DNA of 64,000 bases from KK5 sp034043675 (GCF_034043675.1 NZ_JAXCLA010000005.1:372001-436000); one strand, 5' to 3'. Shown: positions 9,404 to 19,377, counted from the first letter of the stretch. A program made the numbers and translations. The notes: generated from the letters alone by a model not told the origin.

Positions 9404-10275
9404 ATCGCCAGAATCTCTCCGGCCTGGGCTTCGTGCTGCCGGCCCTGACCGTCATCGTGCTGTTCTTCGTGCTGCCGGTCTTCATCGGCCTGGCGCTGAG
9501 CCTGACCGACTTCGACCTCTACGCGCTCGTCTCGCTGCAGAACCTGCGCTTCGTGGCCTTTGCCAACTACTGGGAGCTGCTGCAGCAGCCGCTGTTCTGG
9601 AAGGCGTTGGGCAACACGGTCTATTTCGTCGCGGTCGGCGTGCCGCTGTCGATCGCGCTGTCCTTGGGCATGGCCCTGCTGCTGCAGTCGCCGCTGGCGC
9701 GCTTCAAGCCGCTGTTCCGCACGGCCCTGTTCGCGCCGGTCGTCACCACGCTGGTGGCCGTGGCCGTCATCTGGCGCTACCTGTTCCACACGCGCTATGG
9801 CCTGGTGAACGAAGCGTTGCAGACCTTCGGCCTGAACCCGGTCGACTGGCTCGGCGACCCGCACTGGTCGATGCCGACCATCATCCTGTTCGCCGCCTGG
9901 AAGAACTTCGGCGGCAACATGATCATCTTCATGGCCGCGCTGCAGGCCATCCCCGCCGACCTCTACGAAGCGGCCGAACTCGACGGTGCGCGCAGCTGGA
10001 TGAAATTCCGCCACATCACCCTGCCCTCGCTGGCGCCGACCAGCTTCATGGTCGCCATCCTCACCACGGCCGGCTATTTCCAGCTCTTCGCCGAGCCCTA
10101 TGTGATGACGCAGGGCGGGCCGCTGCAGAGCACCGTCTCGGTCCTCTACCTGATGTACGACCAGGGCTTCAAGTGGTGGAACCTGGGCCAGGCCTCGGCC
10201 GTGGCCTTCCTGCTGTTCGGCCTGATCGTGGTGGTGACGCGCGGCCTGATGCGCATGGCGAGGACGGCGTCATGA
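9400..10275 (+). CDS. Sugar ABC transporter permease, MalF/UgpA type
   Basis: The GTG start at 9400 overlaps the binding-protein stop (GTGA). The 291-residue protein has six predicted membrane helices, beginning GLGFVLPALTVIVLFFVLPVFIGLALSLTDF in two hydrophobic stretches. It carries the EAA cytoplasmic loop (YEAAELDGARSWMKFRHITLPSL) that contacts the ATPase. It pairs with the next gene to form the inner-membrane channel. No ATPase gene is present in the locus, so a shared MsmK/UgpC-type ATPase encoded elsewhere is expected. Confidence 0.94.
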   Translation: MNRQNLSGLGFVLPALTVIVLFFVLPVFIGLALSLTDFDLYALVSLQNLRFVAFANYWELLQQPLFWKALGNTVYFVAVGVPLSIALSLGMALLLQSPLARFKPLFRTALFAPVVTTLVAVAVIWRYLFHTRYGLVNEALQTFGLNPVDWLGDPHWSMPTIILFAAWKNFGGNMIIFMAALQAIPADLYEAAELDGARSWMKFRHITLPSLAPTSFMVAILTTAGYFQLFAEPYVMTQGGPLQSTVSVLYLMYDQGFKWWNLGQASAVAFLLFGLIVVVTRGLMRMARTAS

Positions 10276-11084
10276 AGGCCAAGTCCATTGCCGTCAACCT
10301 CGCGCTGACAGCCGCCGCGCTGCTGGCCATCGCGCCGCTGCTGTGGATGCTGTCGGTCTCGCTGATGCGCCCGGGCGAGGCCAGCAACTATCCGCCGCCG
10401 CTGCTGCCCGCGGAGCCGAGCCTGGCGCGCTACACGGAGCTGCTGAAGTCCGGCGGCTTCGGCCGCGCCTTCCTCACCAGCCTGGGCCTGGCCTGCGCCG
10501 TCACGCTGGTGTCCACCCTGCTGAACGCGCTGGCCGGCTACGGCTTCGCCAAGCTGCAGTTCGCCGGCCGCGACAAGCTCTTCGCCCTGCTGCTCGGCGC
10601 CCTGGTGATCCCGGGCCAGGTCGGCATGCTGCCGCTGTTCCTGATGCTCAAGGAGATGGGCCTGGTCAACACCTGGGCCGGCGTGCTGGTGCCCTCGATG
10701 GCCAGCATCTTCGGCATCTTCCTCGTGCGCCAGTACGCGCTGGGCATGCCCGGCGAGCTGATCGAGGCCGGCCGGCTGGACGGCGCCAGCGAGTGGCGCA
10801 TCTTCATCTCCATCGTGCTGCCGCTGATGACGCCGGTGCTGGTGACGCTGGCGGTGCTGACCTTCCTGGGCAGCTGGAACGATTTCATGTGGCCGCTGAT
10901 CGTGCTGACCGATGGCCGGCTCTACACGCTTCCGATCGCGCTGGCCGCGCTGTCGCGCGAACACGTGCAGGACGTTGAGATGATGATGGCCGGCGCGGTG
11001 ATCACCATCGCGCCGGTGCTGCTGCTCTTCCTGGCATTGCAGCGCTATTACATGCAAGGCCTGTTGATGGGGGGAGTGAAGTGA
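10272..11084 (+). CDS. Sugar ABC transporter permease, MalG/UgpE type
   Basis: The ATG at 10272 overlaps the preceding stop (ATGA). The 270-residue protein has about six membrane helices and an EAA loop (IEAGRLDGASEWRIFISIVLPLM). It has the MalG-type ending with a short cytoplasmic tail (YYMQGLLMGGVK). It is the second half of the importer whose binding protein and first permease lie directly upstream, and its stop overlaps the next gene, so the whole block is translated as one unit. Confidence 0.94.
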   Translation: MKAKSIAVNLALTAAALLAIAPLLWMLSVSLMRPGEASNYPPPLLPAEPSLARYTELLKSGGFGRAFLTSLGLACAVTLVSTLLNALAGYGFAKLQFAGRDKLFALLLGALVIPGQVGMLPLFLMLKEMGLVNTWAGVLVPSMASIFGIFLVRQYALGMPGELIEAGRLDGASEWRIFISIVLPLMTPVLVTLAVLTFLGSWNDFMWPLIVLTDGRLYTLPIALAALSREHVQDVEMMMAGAVITIAPVLLLFLALQRYYMQGLLMGGVK

Positions 11085-14059
11085 TGGTGCTCATGACGAT
11101 GCTGCTGGCGGGAGCCGCGGTGAACGTAGACCTGCATCAGCCCTGGCAGGCTGCGGCCTCCGACCAGGTGGAGTCGCGCGTCGAGGCCAAGGCCGACGGC
11201 CGCCAATGCCTGCACTACGACTTCAAGGGCGTGTCCGGCTACGCGGTGATGCGCCGCAGCTTGCCGCTAGATTGGCCCGAGGATTTCGAGCTTGCCGCCA
11301 CCCTGCAGGGCCAGGGCGACGCCAATGCGCTGCAGCTCAAGTTCGCCGACGCCAGCGGCGACAACGTCTGGTGGCTCAACAAACCCGGCTTCGCGCCGCC
11401 GGCCCAGCCACGCACCTTGCGCGCGCAGCGCCGCTCGATGGACTTCGCCTGGGGCCCCGCCGAAGACCACACGCTGCGCCACACGCAGACGGTGGAGCTG
11501 GTCGTCGCCAGCACCGGCCCCGGTGCGCAGGCGGGCCGCGGCGTCGTCTGCCTCGGTGCGCTGAGTCTCGTGCCGCGCGCACCGCTGACCCAGCCGCCGC
11601 AGCGCCCGGTCCTGCAGCAGCAGGGCGCGCAGTTGCTGGTCGACCTCGGCCGCGAGCGCGACTTCAGCGGGCTACTGCTGCGCTGGGCCCAGGCGCCGGC
11701 CAAGTTCAGCATCAGCACTTCGATCGACAAGCGCCGTTGGACGCCGCTCGGCGCCGAGACGGCGAGCCACGGCCTCGATGCCCTCTTCCTGCCCGATGCC
11801 CACGCTCGCTGGCTGCGCATCACCGGTGAGCCAGGCATGAGCCTGGCCGAGCTGCGCCTGCCCAGCCCCGAGCCCGGCGCCGATGCCGATTGGCCCGACC
11901 GCAACGCGATGCTCGCCGACCTGGCCCGCCGCCTGCCCCAGGGCACCCTGCCGCGGGCCTTCAGCGGCCAGCAGAACTACTGGACCCTGGTCGGCGTGGA
12001 CGGTGGTGCCGAGCATTCCGCGCTGCTGAGCGAAGACGGCGCGCTGGAGCTGGGCCGCGGCGGCCCCAGCCTGGAACCGCAGATCCGCATGACGGACGAC
12101 AAGGGCAACAGCCGCTGGCTCGACTGGAGCCGTGCCGGCATCGGCCAGTCGCTGGCCAGCGGCGAGTTGCCGCTGCCCAGCGTCCACCTCGTCTGGCCGG
12201 GCCTGCAGCTGGACGTCACGGCCGCCGCCGACGGCTCGTCCACCGCGCCGCGCCTGCTGGCCCGCTACACGCTGCGCAACACCGGCAAGACGGCGCTGGC
12301 GCTGGACATGCAGTGGCTGCTGCGCCCCTGGCAGGTCAATCCGCCGCAGCAGTTCCTCAACACGCCGGGCGGCTTCAGCCCGATCCGCCAGCTGGCGTGG
12401 AACGGACAAGACCTGACCCTGAACGGACAGCCGGCGATCCGCCCGATGTTCAAGCCCGACGCCGTGCGCGCGCTGGCCGGCAGTGTGGACCGCGAGGCGC
12501 TGCAGGCGGCCGCACCCTTGACGACCGATCTGCGCGACGCCGACGGCCTCGTCTCCGCCGCCCTCGCCCGCTCGCTGCAGCTCGCCCCCGGCGAATCGCG
12601 CGTGCTGGACTTCGCCATGGCGCTCGCGCCGCGCACGAAGCTGGACGGCGCGGCCGGCTTCGACGCCATCGAGCAGGCCTGGCAGCAACGCCTGGGCAGC
12701 TTGAAGCTGACCCTGCCGCCCGGCAACGAGGCACTGGCCCGCACGATCAAGACCACCTGGTCGCAGATGCTGCTGTCGCGCGAAGGCGCCGCGTTGCGCC
12801 CCGGCACGCGCGCCTACGGCCGCAGCTGGATCCGCGACGGCGCGATGATGGCCGAGGCCCTGCTGCGCGTCGGCGAGACGGCCGCCGCGCGCGACTTCAT
12901 CGACGGCTTCGAGCCGCAGATCTTCGCCAGCGGCAAGGTGCCCTGCTGCATCGACCGCTTCGGCGCCGACCCGGTGGCCGAGAACGACAGCCACGGCCAG
13001 TACCTGTTCGCCGTCGCCGAGGTCTGGCGGTACACGCACGACAAGGCCTGGCTCGCCCGCCACTGGCCACGCGTGCAGAAGGTCGTCGCCTACATGGACA
13101 AGCTGCGCGCCAGCACGCTGGGCCCGGACACGCCGCCACAGGCCCGCGGCCTGATGCCACCCTCGATCAGCCACGAAGGCTATTCGGACAAGGCCGCCTA
13201 CTCGTTCTGGGACGACTTCTGGGCCCTACGCGGCTACAAGGACGCGGTGCAGATCGCCGAGGCGCTGGGCCAGGACGCCGGCCCCTTCGAGCGCTCGCGC
13301 GATGCCTTCGCCGGCTCGCTGGCTGCCGCCGTGCGCAACACCGCCGCCGTGTTCAAGCTCGACACCCTTTCCGGCGCCGCGGACCGCGGCGACTTCGACC
13401 CGACCTCCAGCACGATGGCGCTGGACCCGGCCCAGGCCGCGGACCTGCTGCCGCCCAAGCTGCTGGCCAACACCTTCGTCCGCTACACCGAATCGGCACT
13501 GGCCCGCGCCGACGGCACCCGCCCGCAACGCGACTACACGCCCTACGAGCTGCGCACCATCGGCGCGCTGGTCCGACTCGGGCAGGCCGACGACGCGCAG
13601 GCCCTGCTCCAGTTCTTCTTCAAGGACCAGCGGCCGGCCGCCTGGCACCAGTGGGCCGAGGTGGTGATGCGCGAGCCGCGCGAGCCAAAGTTCCTCGGCG
13701 ACATGCCGCACGCCTGGGTCGCCTCCGATTTCCTGCGCTCCGCGCTGGACCTGTTCGCCTACGAGCGCGAAAGCGACGGCGCCCTGGTGCTCGGCGCCGG
13801 CATCAGCGCGCCGATGCGCCTGGCCGGCGACGTCGGCATCGCCGGGCTGCGCACCCACGGCGGCCGGCTCGACTGGACGCTGCTGCGCACGCAGACCGGC
13901 TGGCGACTGGCGATCGAGCAGCGCCCGGCCGGCACGCCGCTGCGCCTGGCCTGGCCCGATGGCGAATTGCCCCGCGCCCGGCTGAACGGCCAGACGATGA
14001 AGTGGGAAGGCCGCGAACTGCCCATCCCCGCCGAGGCCCGCAGCATCGAATTCGATTGA
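11084..14059 (+). CDS. Large six-hairpin glycosidase-like protein with N-terminal beta-sandwich domain
   Basis: The start overlaps the permease stop (GTG at 11081 or ATG at 11084; the ATG in the TGATG overlap is chosen). The product is about 991 residues. The N-terminal third looks like beta-sandwich modules: a carbohydrate-binding-type stretch around residues 20-160, then a discoidin-like segment near 185-260. The C-terminal part is an (alpha/alpha)6-type domain with GRSWIRDGAMMAEALLRVGE, a region near DSHGQYLFAVAEVWRYTHD, and MPHAWVASDFLRSALDLFAYE. Such domains occur in GH15-, GH65- and GH94-type enzymes. The first residues are hydrophobic but the signal peptide is weak, so location is uncertain. 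Catalytic residues cannot be assigned. By context it trims or debranches the imported glucan, but this is inference. Confidence 0.7.
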   Translation: MVLMTMLLAGAAVNVDLHQPWQAAASDQVESRVEAKADGRQCLHYDFKGVSGYAVMRRSLPLDWPEDFELAATLQGQGDANALQLKFADASGDNVWWLNKPGFAPPAQPRTLRAQRRSMDFAWGPAEDHTLRHTQTVELVVASTGPGAQAGRGVVCLGALSLVPRAPLTQPPQRPVLQQQGAQLLVDLGRERDFSGLLLRWAQAPAKFSISTSIDKRRWTPLGAETASHGLDALFLPDAHARWLRITGEPGMSLAELRLPSPEPGADADWPDRNAMLADLARRLPQGTLPRAFSGQQNYWTLVGVDGGAEHSALLSEDGALELGRGGPSLEPQIRMTDDKGNSRWLDWSRAGIGQSLASGELPLPSVHLVWPGLQLDVTAAADGSSTAPRLLARYTLRNTGKTALALDMQWLLRPWQVNPPQQFLNTPGGFSPIRQLAWNGQDLTLNGQPAIRPMFKPDAVRALAGSVDREALQAAAPLTTDLRDADGLVSAALARSLQLAPGESRVLDFAMALAPRTKLDGAAGFDAIEQAWQQRLGSLKLTLPPGNEALARTIKTTWSQMLLSREGAALRPGTRAYGRSWIRDGAMMAEALLRVGETAAARDFIDGFEPQIFASGKVPCCIDRFGADPVAENDSHGQYLFAVAEVWRYTHDKAWLARHWPRVQKVVAYMDKLRASTLGPDTPPQARGLMPPSISHEGYSDKAAYSFWDDFWALRGYKDAVQIAEALGQDAGPFERSRDAFAGSLAAAVRNTAAVFKLDTLSGAADRGDFDPTSSTMALDPAQAADLLPPKLLANTFVRYTESALARADGTRPQRDYTPYELRTIGALVRLGQADDAQALLQFFFKDQRPAAWHQWAEVVMREPREPKFLGDMPHAWVASDFLRSALDLFAYERESDGALVLGAGISAPMRLAGDVGIAGLRTHGGRLDWTLLRTQTGWRLAIEQRPAGTPLRLAWPDGELPRARLNGQTMKWEGRELPIPAEARSIEFD

Positions 14060-14079
14060 GAGATCAAGGAGGAAGAACA

Positions 14080-14850
14080 ATGACGAACCGCCGCGAGACC
14101 CTGGTCGTGCTGGCCGCCGGCGCCATGCTCGGCGCCTGCGCCGCGCCGCCGGCACCGAATGCAGCGAGCCCCGCCCGTCCGCCGCTGCCGGCGGGCCTGC
14201 AGCCGGGCCGCCAGATGATGCTGAGGATCGACGGCATGCCGCTGTCGCGCATGTGGGTCTGGCTGCCGGCCGACTACCTGCAGGCCGAGCGCCCGTGGCC
14301 CCTGGTCGTGTTCCTGCACGGCTCGGGCGAGCGAGGCACCGAGCTCGACGCCGTGCTGCGCAACGGCCCGCCGATGCATGCCGCCAAGGGCGACCAGGCA
14401 CCCTACCCCTTCGTGCTGGTGAGCCCGCAACTGCAGGACGATCGCGAATGGGAGCCCGACGAGCTGCACGCGCTGCTCGACGCCTTGAAGACGCGCTTCT
14501 ACGTCGATCCGCAGCGCTGCCTCGGCACCGGCCTCTCGCTGGGCGGGCATGGCGTCTGGAACTGGGCGACGCGTCACCCGAACGATCTCGCCGGCATCGC
14601 CCCCGTCTGCGGCCATGGCGACCCCGCCCGCGTGGCCGCCATGCGCAAGGTGCCCGTGCGCGCCTACCACGGCGACCGCGACGACGTCGTGCCGCTGGCC
14701 GACCAGCAAGCCTGCGTCGATGCCCTGCGCGCCGCAGGCGGCACGGTCGAGTTCACCATCTATCCGGGCGTGAACCACGGCTCCTGGATTCCGGCCTACC
14801 AGGACCCCGGGCTCGTCCCCTGGCTACTCGCGCAGAAGCGCGCAGGATAA
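14080..14850 (+). CDS. Alpha/beta-hydrolase lipoprotein, esterase/PHB-depolymerase-like
   Basis: A strong AAGGAGG site (14067-14073) precedes the ATG at 14080. The 256-residue protein has a twin-arginine-like start and a lipobox (LGAC), so it is probably a lipoprotein. The hydrolase triad is visible: Ser in GTGLSLGGHG, Asp in HGDRDDVVPL and His in GVNHGSW. FLHGSGERG supplies the oxyanion region. It resembles the PHB-depolymerase/feruloyl-esterase-like group. Lying 6 bp before the GH94 gene, it may remove ester substituents (for example succinyl or acetyl groups) from the glucan before depolymerisation. That role is inference. Confidence 0.85.
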   Translation: MTNRRETLVVLAAGAMLGACAAPPAPNAASPARPPLPAGLQPGRQMMLRIDGMPLSRMWVWLPADYLQAERPWPLVVFLHGSGERGTELDAVLRNGPPMHAAKGDQAPYPFVLVSPQLQDDREWEPDELHALLDALKTRFYVDPQRCLGTGLSLGGHGVWNWATRHPNDLAGIAPVCGHGDPARVAAMRKVPVRAYHGDRDDVVPLADQQACVDALRAAGGTVEFTIYPGVNHGSWIPAYQDPGLVPWLLAQKRAG

Positions 14851-14855
14851 ACACG

Positions 14856-17800
14856 ATGGCAGCAGTACACACCCTCTCCAACCGCGCCGGCCTCCGCTTC
14901 GAACTCGACGCCGGCCACGGCGCCGCACGCCGCCTGCTGGCCGGCGATGCCCAGCAGCCGCTGATGCTCAACCTCTTCCCCGGCAACGCGATCGAAGGCG
15001 GGCCGGCCAATGTCTGGCTGCGCCGCCGCGTGGCCGGCGGCAACTGGCAATCGGTGCCGCTGTTCGGCCCGCGTTCGCCGCTGGGCATCCACACGGCGGA
15101 CGACGCGCTGGCGCTAACCCTCAGCGGCAGCTGGCAGGGCCTCTCCGTGCTCGCCCAGTGGCGGCTGGCGGAGGACGCGGCCGCCTGGTTCTGGCACGTC
15201 CGCATCGAGAACCGCGGCAGCGCCCCCTGCGAAACCAGCCTGATGCTGGTGCAGGACGTCGGCCTCGCCAGCCCGCAGACGATTGCGGTCAACGAGTTCT
15301 ACGTCAGCCAGTACATCGACTGGCAGCCGCTGGCCGACGACGACCGTGGCTGGCTCTTGGCCGCGCGCCAGAACCAGGCCCAGCGCGGGCTCTATCCCTG
15401 GCTGATGCTGGGCTCGCTGGGCCATGCGATCTCCTTCGGGACCGACGCGCTGCAGTTCCACGCCAAGGCGCTGCACGAAGACCGCGAACCGCCCGCGCTG
15501 CAGCAGGGCCTGCCCGGCAAGCGGCTCCAGCACGAGCACTCGTTCGGCCTGCTGGAAGACGCGACCTACACCTTGGTGTCCGGTGCCGTCTGGCAGGGCG
15601 GCTTCTTCGGCGCGCTGCTGCCGCAGCACGAGGCGGCCAGCGGCGACGCGGACCGCGTGCTCGCCGCCGGCGCGCTTGCACTGCCCGAAGCTGCCGGGCC
15701 GGCTGCCGTGACGGGCGCCGCCCACGCCATCGCGCCCGCCGCCCTCGCGTCGCTGGCGATGCTGCCGACCCGCGATCTGCGCGATGACGAGATCGGCGCG
15801 CTGTTCGGCTCCGAGCGCCAGCAGACCGAGCACGGCACGGACGGCCGGCTGCTGTCCTTCTTCCAGGCCGAGGCGCGCCACGTCGTGCTGCGCGCCAAGG
15901 AACTGCTGGTCGACCGGCCGCACGGCCACGTGCTGCGCGCCGGGCAACACCTGACCCCTGACGAGCGCGCACTGACCAGCACCTGCTGGATGGGCGGCAT
16001 CTTCCACTCGATGCTGACCCAGGGCCACGTGAAGCTGGGCCGCATGCTGTCCACCCAGCGCGGCATGCTGGGCTTCTACCGCAGCCAGGGTCTGCGCGCC
16101 TGGGTGCGTGCCGCCGACGGCGACGCCTGGCAGGTGCTGGGCCTGCCCTCGACCTTCGTGATCGAACCGCAGGGCTGCCACTGGCTCTACGCCCATGCCG
16201 GCGGCCTCATCGAGGTCAGCAGCAGCGCCGGCGACACGCCCGAGCGCATGGCGCTGACGCTGCGCGTGCTGGAAGGCGAGGCCCTGCAGTTCACCTTGAG
16301 CCTCGATGCCCGCAACGATGACGACGACTCCGGCCCCGGCCTGCCGCTGGGCGCCAGTGCCTGCCCTGGCGGCTGGCGCCTCAGTGCGCCGGCCAGCAGC
16401 GAACTCGCCAAGCGCCTGCCCGGCGCAGCGCTGCGACTGGAGGCGACGGCCGAATCCGTCGCGCTGGACGGTCTGTTCGGCCTGCGCTTCGCCGCCACGC
16501 GCGAAGCGCACCTGAGCCTGATCGCCGAACAGTCCGCCGCCGACCTCGACGCCAAGCCGCAGATCGGCCTGCCGGCCCTGCCGGCCTTGAGCGGCCCTGC
16601 CGAGGCCGCACCGCTGGCGACGATGCTGCCCTGGCTGGCGCAGAACGCCCTCGTCCACTACCTCGCGCCGCGCGGCCTGGAGCAGTACTCCGGCGGCGGC
16701 TGGGGCGTGCGCGACGTGTGCCAGGGTCCGCTGGAGATGCTGCTGGCGCTGGGCCGCACGGCGCCCGTGCGCGACCTGCTGGTGCGCGTCTTCAGCGCGC
16801 AGAACGCTGATGGCGACTGGCCGCAGTGGTTCATGTTCTTCGCCCGCGACGCCGAGATCCGCGCCGGCGACTCGCACGGCGACATCGTCTTCTGGCCGCT
16901 GCTGGGCGTGGCCCGCTACCTGATCGCCAGCGGCGACGCCACGCTGCTGGACGAGCCCCTGCCCTATCACGACGCGCCGGCCGAGCCGCTGCGCGCCCAC
17001 ATGCGGCGCGCGCTGAACCTGATCGCGCGCCGCATGATCCCGGGCCGCGGCCTCGTGGCTTATGGCCATGGCGACTGGAACGACGCGCTGCAGCCGGCCG
17101 ACCCGGCGCTGCGCGAATCGCTGTGCAGCGCCTGGACCGTCACTCTGCATGCCCAGATGCTGACGACCTTGGCCGAGGCCTACGAGCACCTGGATCTGGC
17201 GACGGACGCCGCCGGGCTGCGCGCCCAGGCGGACGAAGTCAAGGCCGCCTTCCAGCGCGAGCTGGTTCGCGACGGCATCGTCACCGGCTATGCGCACTTC
17301 CCGCCGGGCGGCGACAGCGCACTGTGGATCCACCCGAGCGCGCCCACCGCCGGCCTGCACTACAGCCTGCTGCCGATGATGCATTCGGTGCTGGAGAACC
17401 TGCTGACGCCCGCGCAGGCCGCCGCCCAGGCCGATGCCATCGACCGCCACCTGCAGGGCCCCGACGGCGCACGCCTGTTCGACGCCCCGCTGCCCTATCA
17501 CGGCGGCCTGATGACGCGCTTCCAGCGCGCCGAGTCGAGCAGTTTCTTCGGCCGCGAGATCGGCATCATGTACATGCATGCCCACCTGCGCTGGGCGCAG
17601 ATGCTCGCGCACCTGGGCCGTGCCGATGCGTTCTGGCGCGCGCTGAACCTGGCGCATCCGATCCTGATCCGTGACCGCGTGCCGAGCGCCGGGCCGCGCC
17701 AGGCCAACTGCTACTACTCCAGCTCGGACGCCGCCTTTGCCGACCGCTACGAGGCCCACGCCGACTACGGCCGCGTGGCCCAGGGCAGCGTGCAGCTCGA

Positions 17801-18137
17801 CGGCGGCTGGCGCGTCTATTCCAGCGGTCCGGGCATCATGCTGTCGCTGGTGATCAACCACCTGCTGGGCCTGCGGCTGGAGCAGGACACGCTGCTGATC
17901 GACCCGGTGATGCCGCAGGAGCTGGCCGGCCTGCGCGCCCGCGTGGCGCTGGCGGACTTCACGCTGGAGCTGCACTACCAGCCGGGCCCGCAGGGCGCGG
18001 GCGTGACGGAACTGATCGACGCACAGGGCCAGGTCTTGCCGTTCACGCGGCGCGACCATCCGTACCGGCCCGGCGCCGTGGCGATCGCTCGGCCGGCGGC
18101 GGGGAGCGTGTTGCAGGTCGAGGTGCGGACGAACTGA
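14856..18137 (+). CDS. GH94-family phosphorylase, 1,2-beta-oligoglucan phosphorylase-like
   Basis: ATG at 14856, 5 bp after the esterase stop, gives 1093 residues. That is close to 1,2-beta-oligoglucan phosphorylases (about 1100) and longer than cellobiose phosphorylase (about 800). N-terminal beta-sandwich parts precede an (alpha/alpha)6 catalytic domain with YSGGGWGVRDVCQGPLEMLLALG, the usual site of the general-acid Asp, and YGHGDWNDALQPADPALRES, typical of GH94. The C-terminus has the phosphorylase-like GGWRVYSSGPGIMLSLVINHLLGLR. No signal peptide is seen, so it should be cytosolic, splitting imported oligosaccharides with phosphate to glucose-1-phosphate. The related C-terminal part of cyclic beta-1,2-glucan synthase is the main alternative homology, but the membrane and synthase domains are absent. 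Confidence 0.85.
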   Translation: MAAVHTLSNRAGLRFELDAGHGAARRLLAGDAQQPLMLNLFPGNAIEGGPANVWLRRRVAGGNWQSVPLFGPRSPLGIHTADDALALTLSGSWQGLSVLAQWRLAEDAAAWFWHVRIENRGSAPCETSLMLVQDVGLASPQTIAVNEFYVSQYIDWQPLADDDRGWLLAARQNQAQRGLYPWLMLGSLGHAISFGTDALQFHAKALHEDREPPALQQGLPGKRLQHEHSFGLLEDATYTLVSGAVWQGGFFGALLPQHEAASGDADRVLAAGALALPEAAGPAAVTGAAHAIAPAALASLAMLPTRDLRDDEIGALFGSERQQTEHGTDGRLLSFFQAEARHVVLRAKELLVDRPHGHVLRAGQHLTPDERALTSTCWMGGIFHSMLTQGHVKLGRMLSTQRGMLGFYRSQGLRAWVRAADGDAWQVLGLPSTFVIEPQGCHWLYAHAGGLIEVSSSAGDTPERMALTLRVLEGEALQFTLSLDARNDDDDSGPGLPLGASACPGGWRLSAPASSELAKRLPGAALRLEATAESVALDGLFGLRFAATREAHLSLIAEQSAADLDAKPQIGLPALPALSGPAEAAPLATMLPWLAQNALVHYLAPRGLEQYSGGGWGVRDVCQGPLEMLLALGRTAPVRDLLVRVFSAQNADGDWPQWFMFFARDAEIRAGDSHGDIVFWPLLGVARYLIASGDATLLDEPLPYHDAPAEPLRAHMRRALNLIARRMIPGRGLVAYGHGDWNDALQPADPALRESLCSAWTVTLHAQMLTTLAEAYEHLDLATDAAGLRAQADEVKAAFQRELVRDGIVTGYAHFPPGGDSALWIHPSAPTAGLHYSLLPMMHSVLENLLTPAQAAAQADAIDRHLQGPDGARLFDAPLPYHGGLMTRFQRAESSSFFGREIGIMYMHAHLRWAQMLAHLGRADAFWRALNLAHPILIRDRVPSAGPRQANCYYSSSDAAFADRYEAHADYGRVAQGSVQLDGGWRVYSSGPGIMLSLVINHLLGLRLEQDTLLIDPVMPQELAGLRARVALADFTLELHYQPGPQGAGVTELIDAQGQVLPFTRRDHPYRPGAVAIARPAAGSVLQVEVRTN

Positions 18138-18149
18138 CCGCCCTGTTGC

Positions 18150-18917
18150 TCATGGGCGCCAGCGGTCCGTGCTGACCAGGAACTCTTTCTCTACCTGGCG
18201 CCTCAAGCGCTCGATGTCACCCTGCTTCTGCATCTGCGCCAGCACGTCGCCCAGGCGCACCGCCAGCGCCGCGTGGCGCTGGTGCAGATAGCCGTAGACA
18301 TCGACGGTGCCGAGCACGCCGGCTCGGGCGAGCGGCAAGGTGGCGAGTTCGGCATCGACAAGCGCGGACAAGATCGTCAGCTCCTCGTCGATGTAGAGAT
18401 CGCTGCGGCCCAGCGCCACCATCTTGAGGCCGCGATCGGTCTCGGGCAGGCCGATCAGCCGGTTCACCGGCAGCACACGCGGCAGCTGCGTGGACGTCGT
18501 GTAGACGCCGGCCTTGTACGCCACCACGCCCTTGAAGTCCTTCAGGCTGTCCCAGCTCGAGATGGGCGGCAGCTCGCCGCGGCGCCCGACGGCCACGTAG
18601 GTGACCTCGAACAGCGGCACCCGCAGGCGCAGGATGTTCTTCGACGAATCGGCGTAGCTCAGCGGCCGGCCGCCCTCGCCGTCAATGCTGCCGCGATCCA
18701 GCTCGACGCTGGCGCGCGCGGCCGGGTAGTCGACGAAAGCGATGTCGCGCCCGACCCGCGCGAAAGCCTCGCGGTAGATCAGGCGCTGCCAGCGGCCGAG
18801 GAACTGCGTCTCGGGGCGGATCATCGCGAACACCAGCGGGCGCTCTTCGGCGTTCGCCTGTGCCACGGCTGCTGCGCTGCACAGCAGGCCCGCAATGGCG
18901 TCGCGCCGGTTCATCAC
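18150..18917 (-). CDS. Small periplasmic solute-binding (SBP family 3-like) protein
   Basis: The 255-residue product has an N-terminal twin-arginine-like signal peptide (NRRDAIAGLLCSAAAVAQANA). The mature part resembles short family-3 extracellular binding proteins of the type often found without a transporter: VDYPAARASVELDRGSIDGE near the start and LKDFKGVVAYKAGVYTTSTQL in the middle. Its start lies 1 bp after the stop of the VOC gene, so it is the last gene of the propionyl-CoA operon, convergent with the GH94 gene. No permease is adjacent. A sensory or accessory role is possible and the ligand is unknown. Confidence 0.75.
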   Translation of the reverse strand: MMNRRDAIAGLLCSAAAVAQANAEERPLVFAMIRPETQFLGRWQRLIYREAFARVGRDIAFVDYPAARASVELDRGSIDGEGGRPLSYADSSKNILRLRVPLFEVTYVAVGRRGELPPISSWDSLKDFKGVVAYKAGVYTTSTQLPRVLPVNRLIGLPETDRGLKMVALGRSDLYIDEELTILSALVDAELATLPLARAGVLGTVDVYGYLHQRHAALAVRLGDVLAQMQKQGDIERLRRQVEKEFLVSTDRWRP

Positions 18918-18918
18918 C

Positions 18919-19373
<455 letters not shown>

Positions 19374-19377
<4 letters not shown>

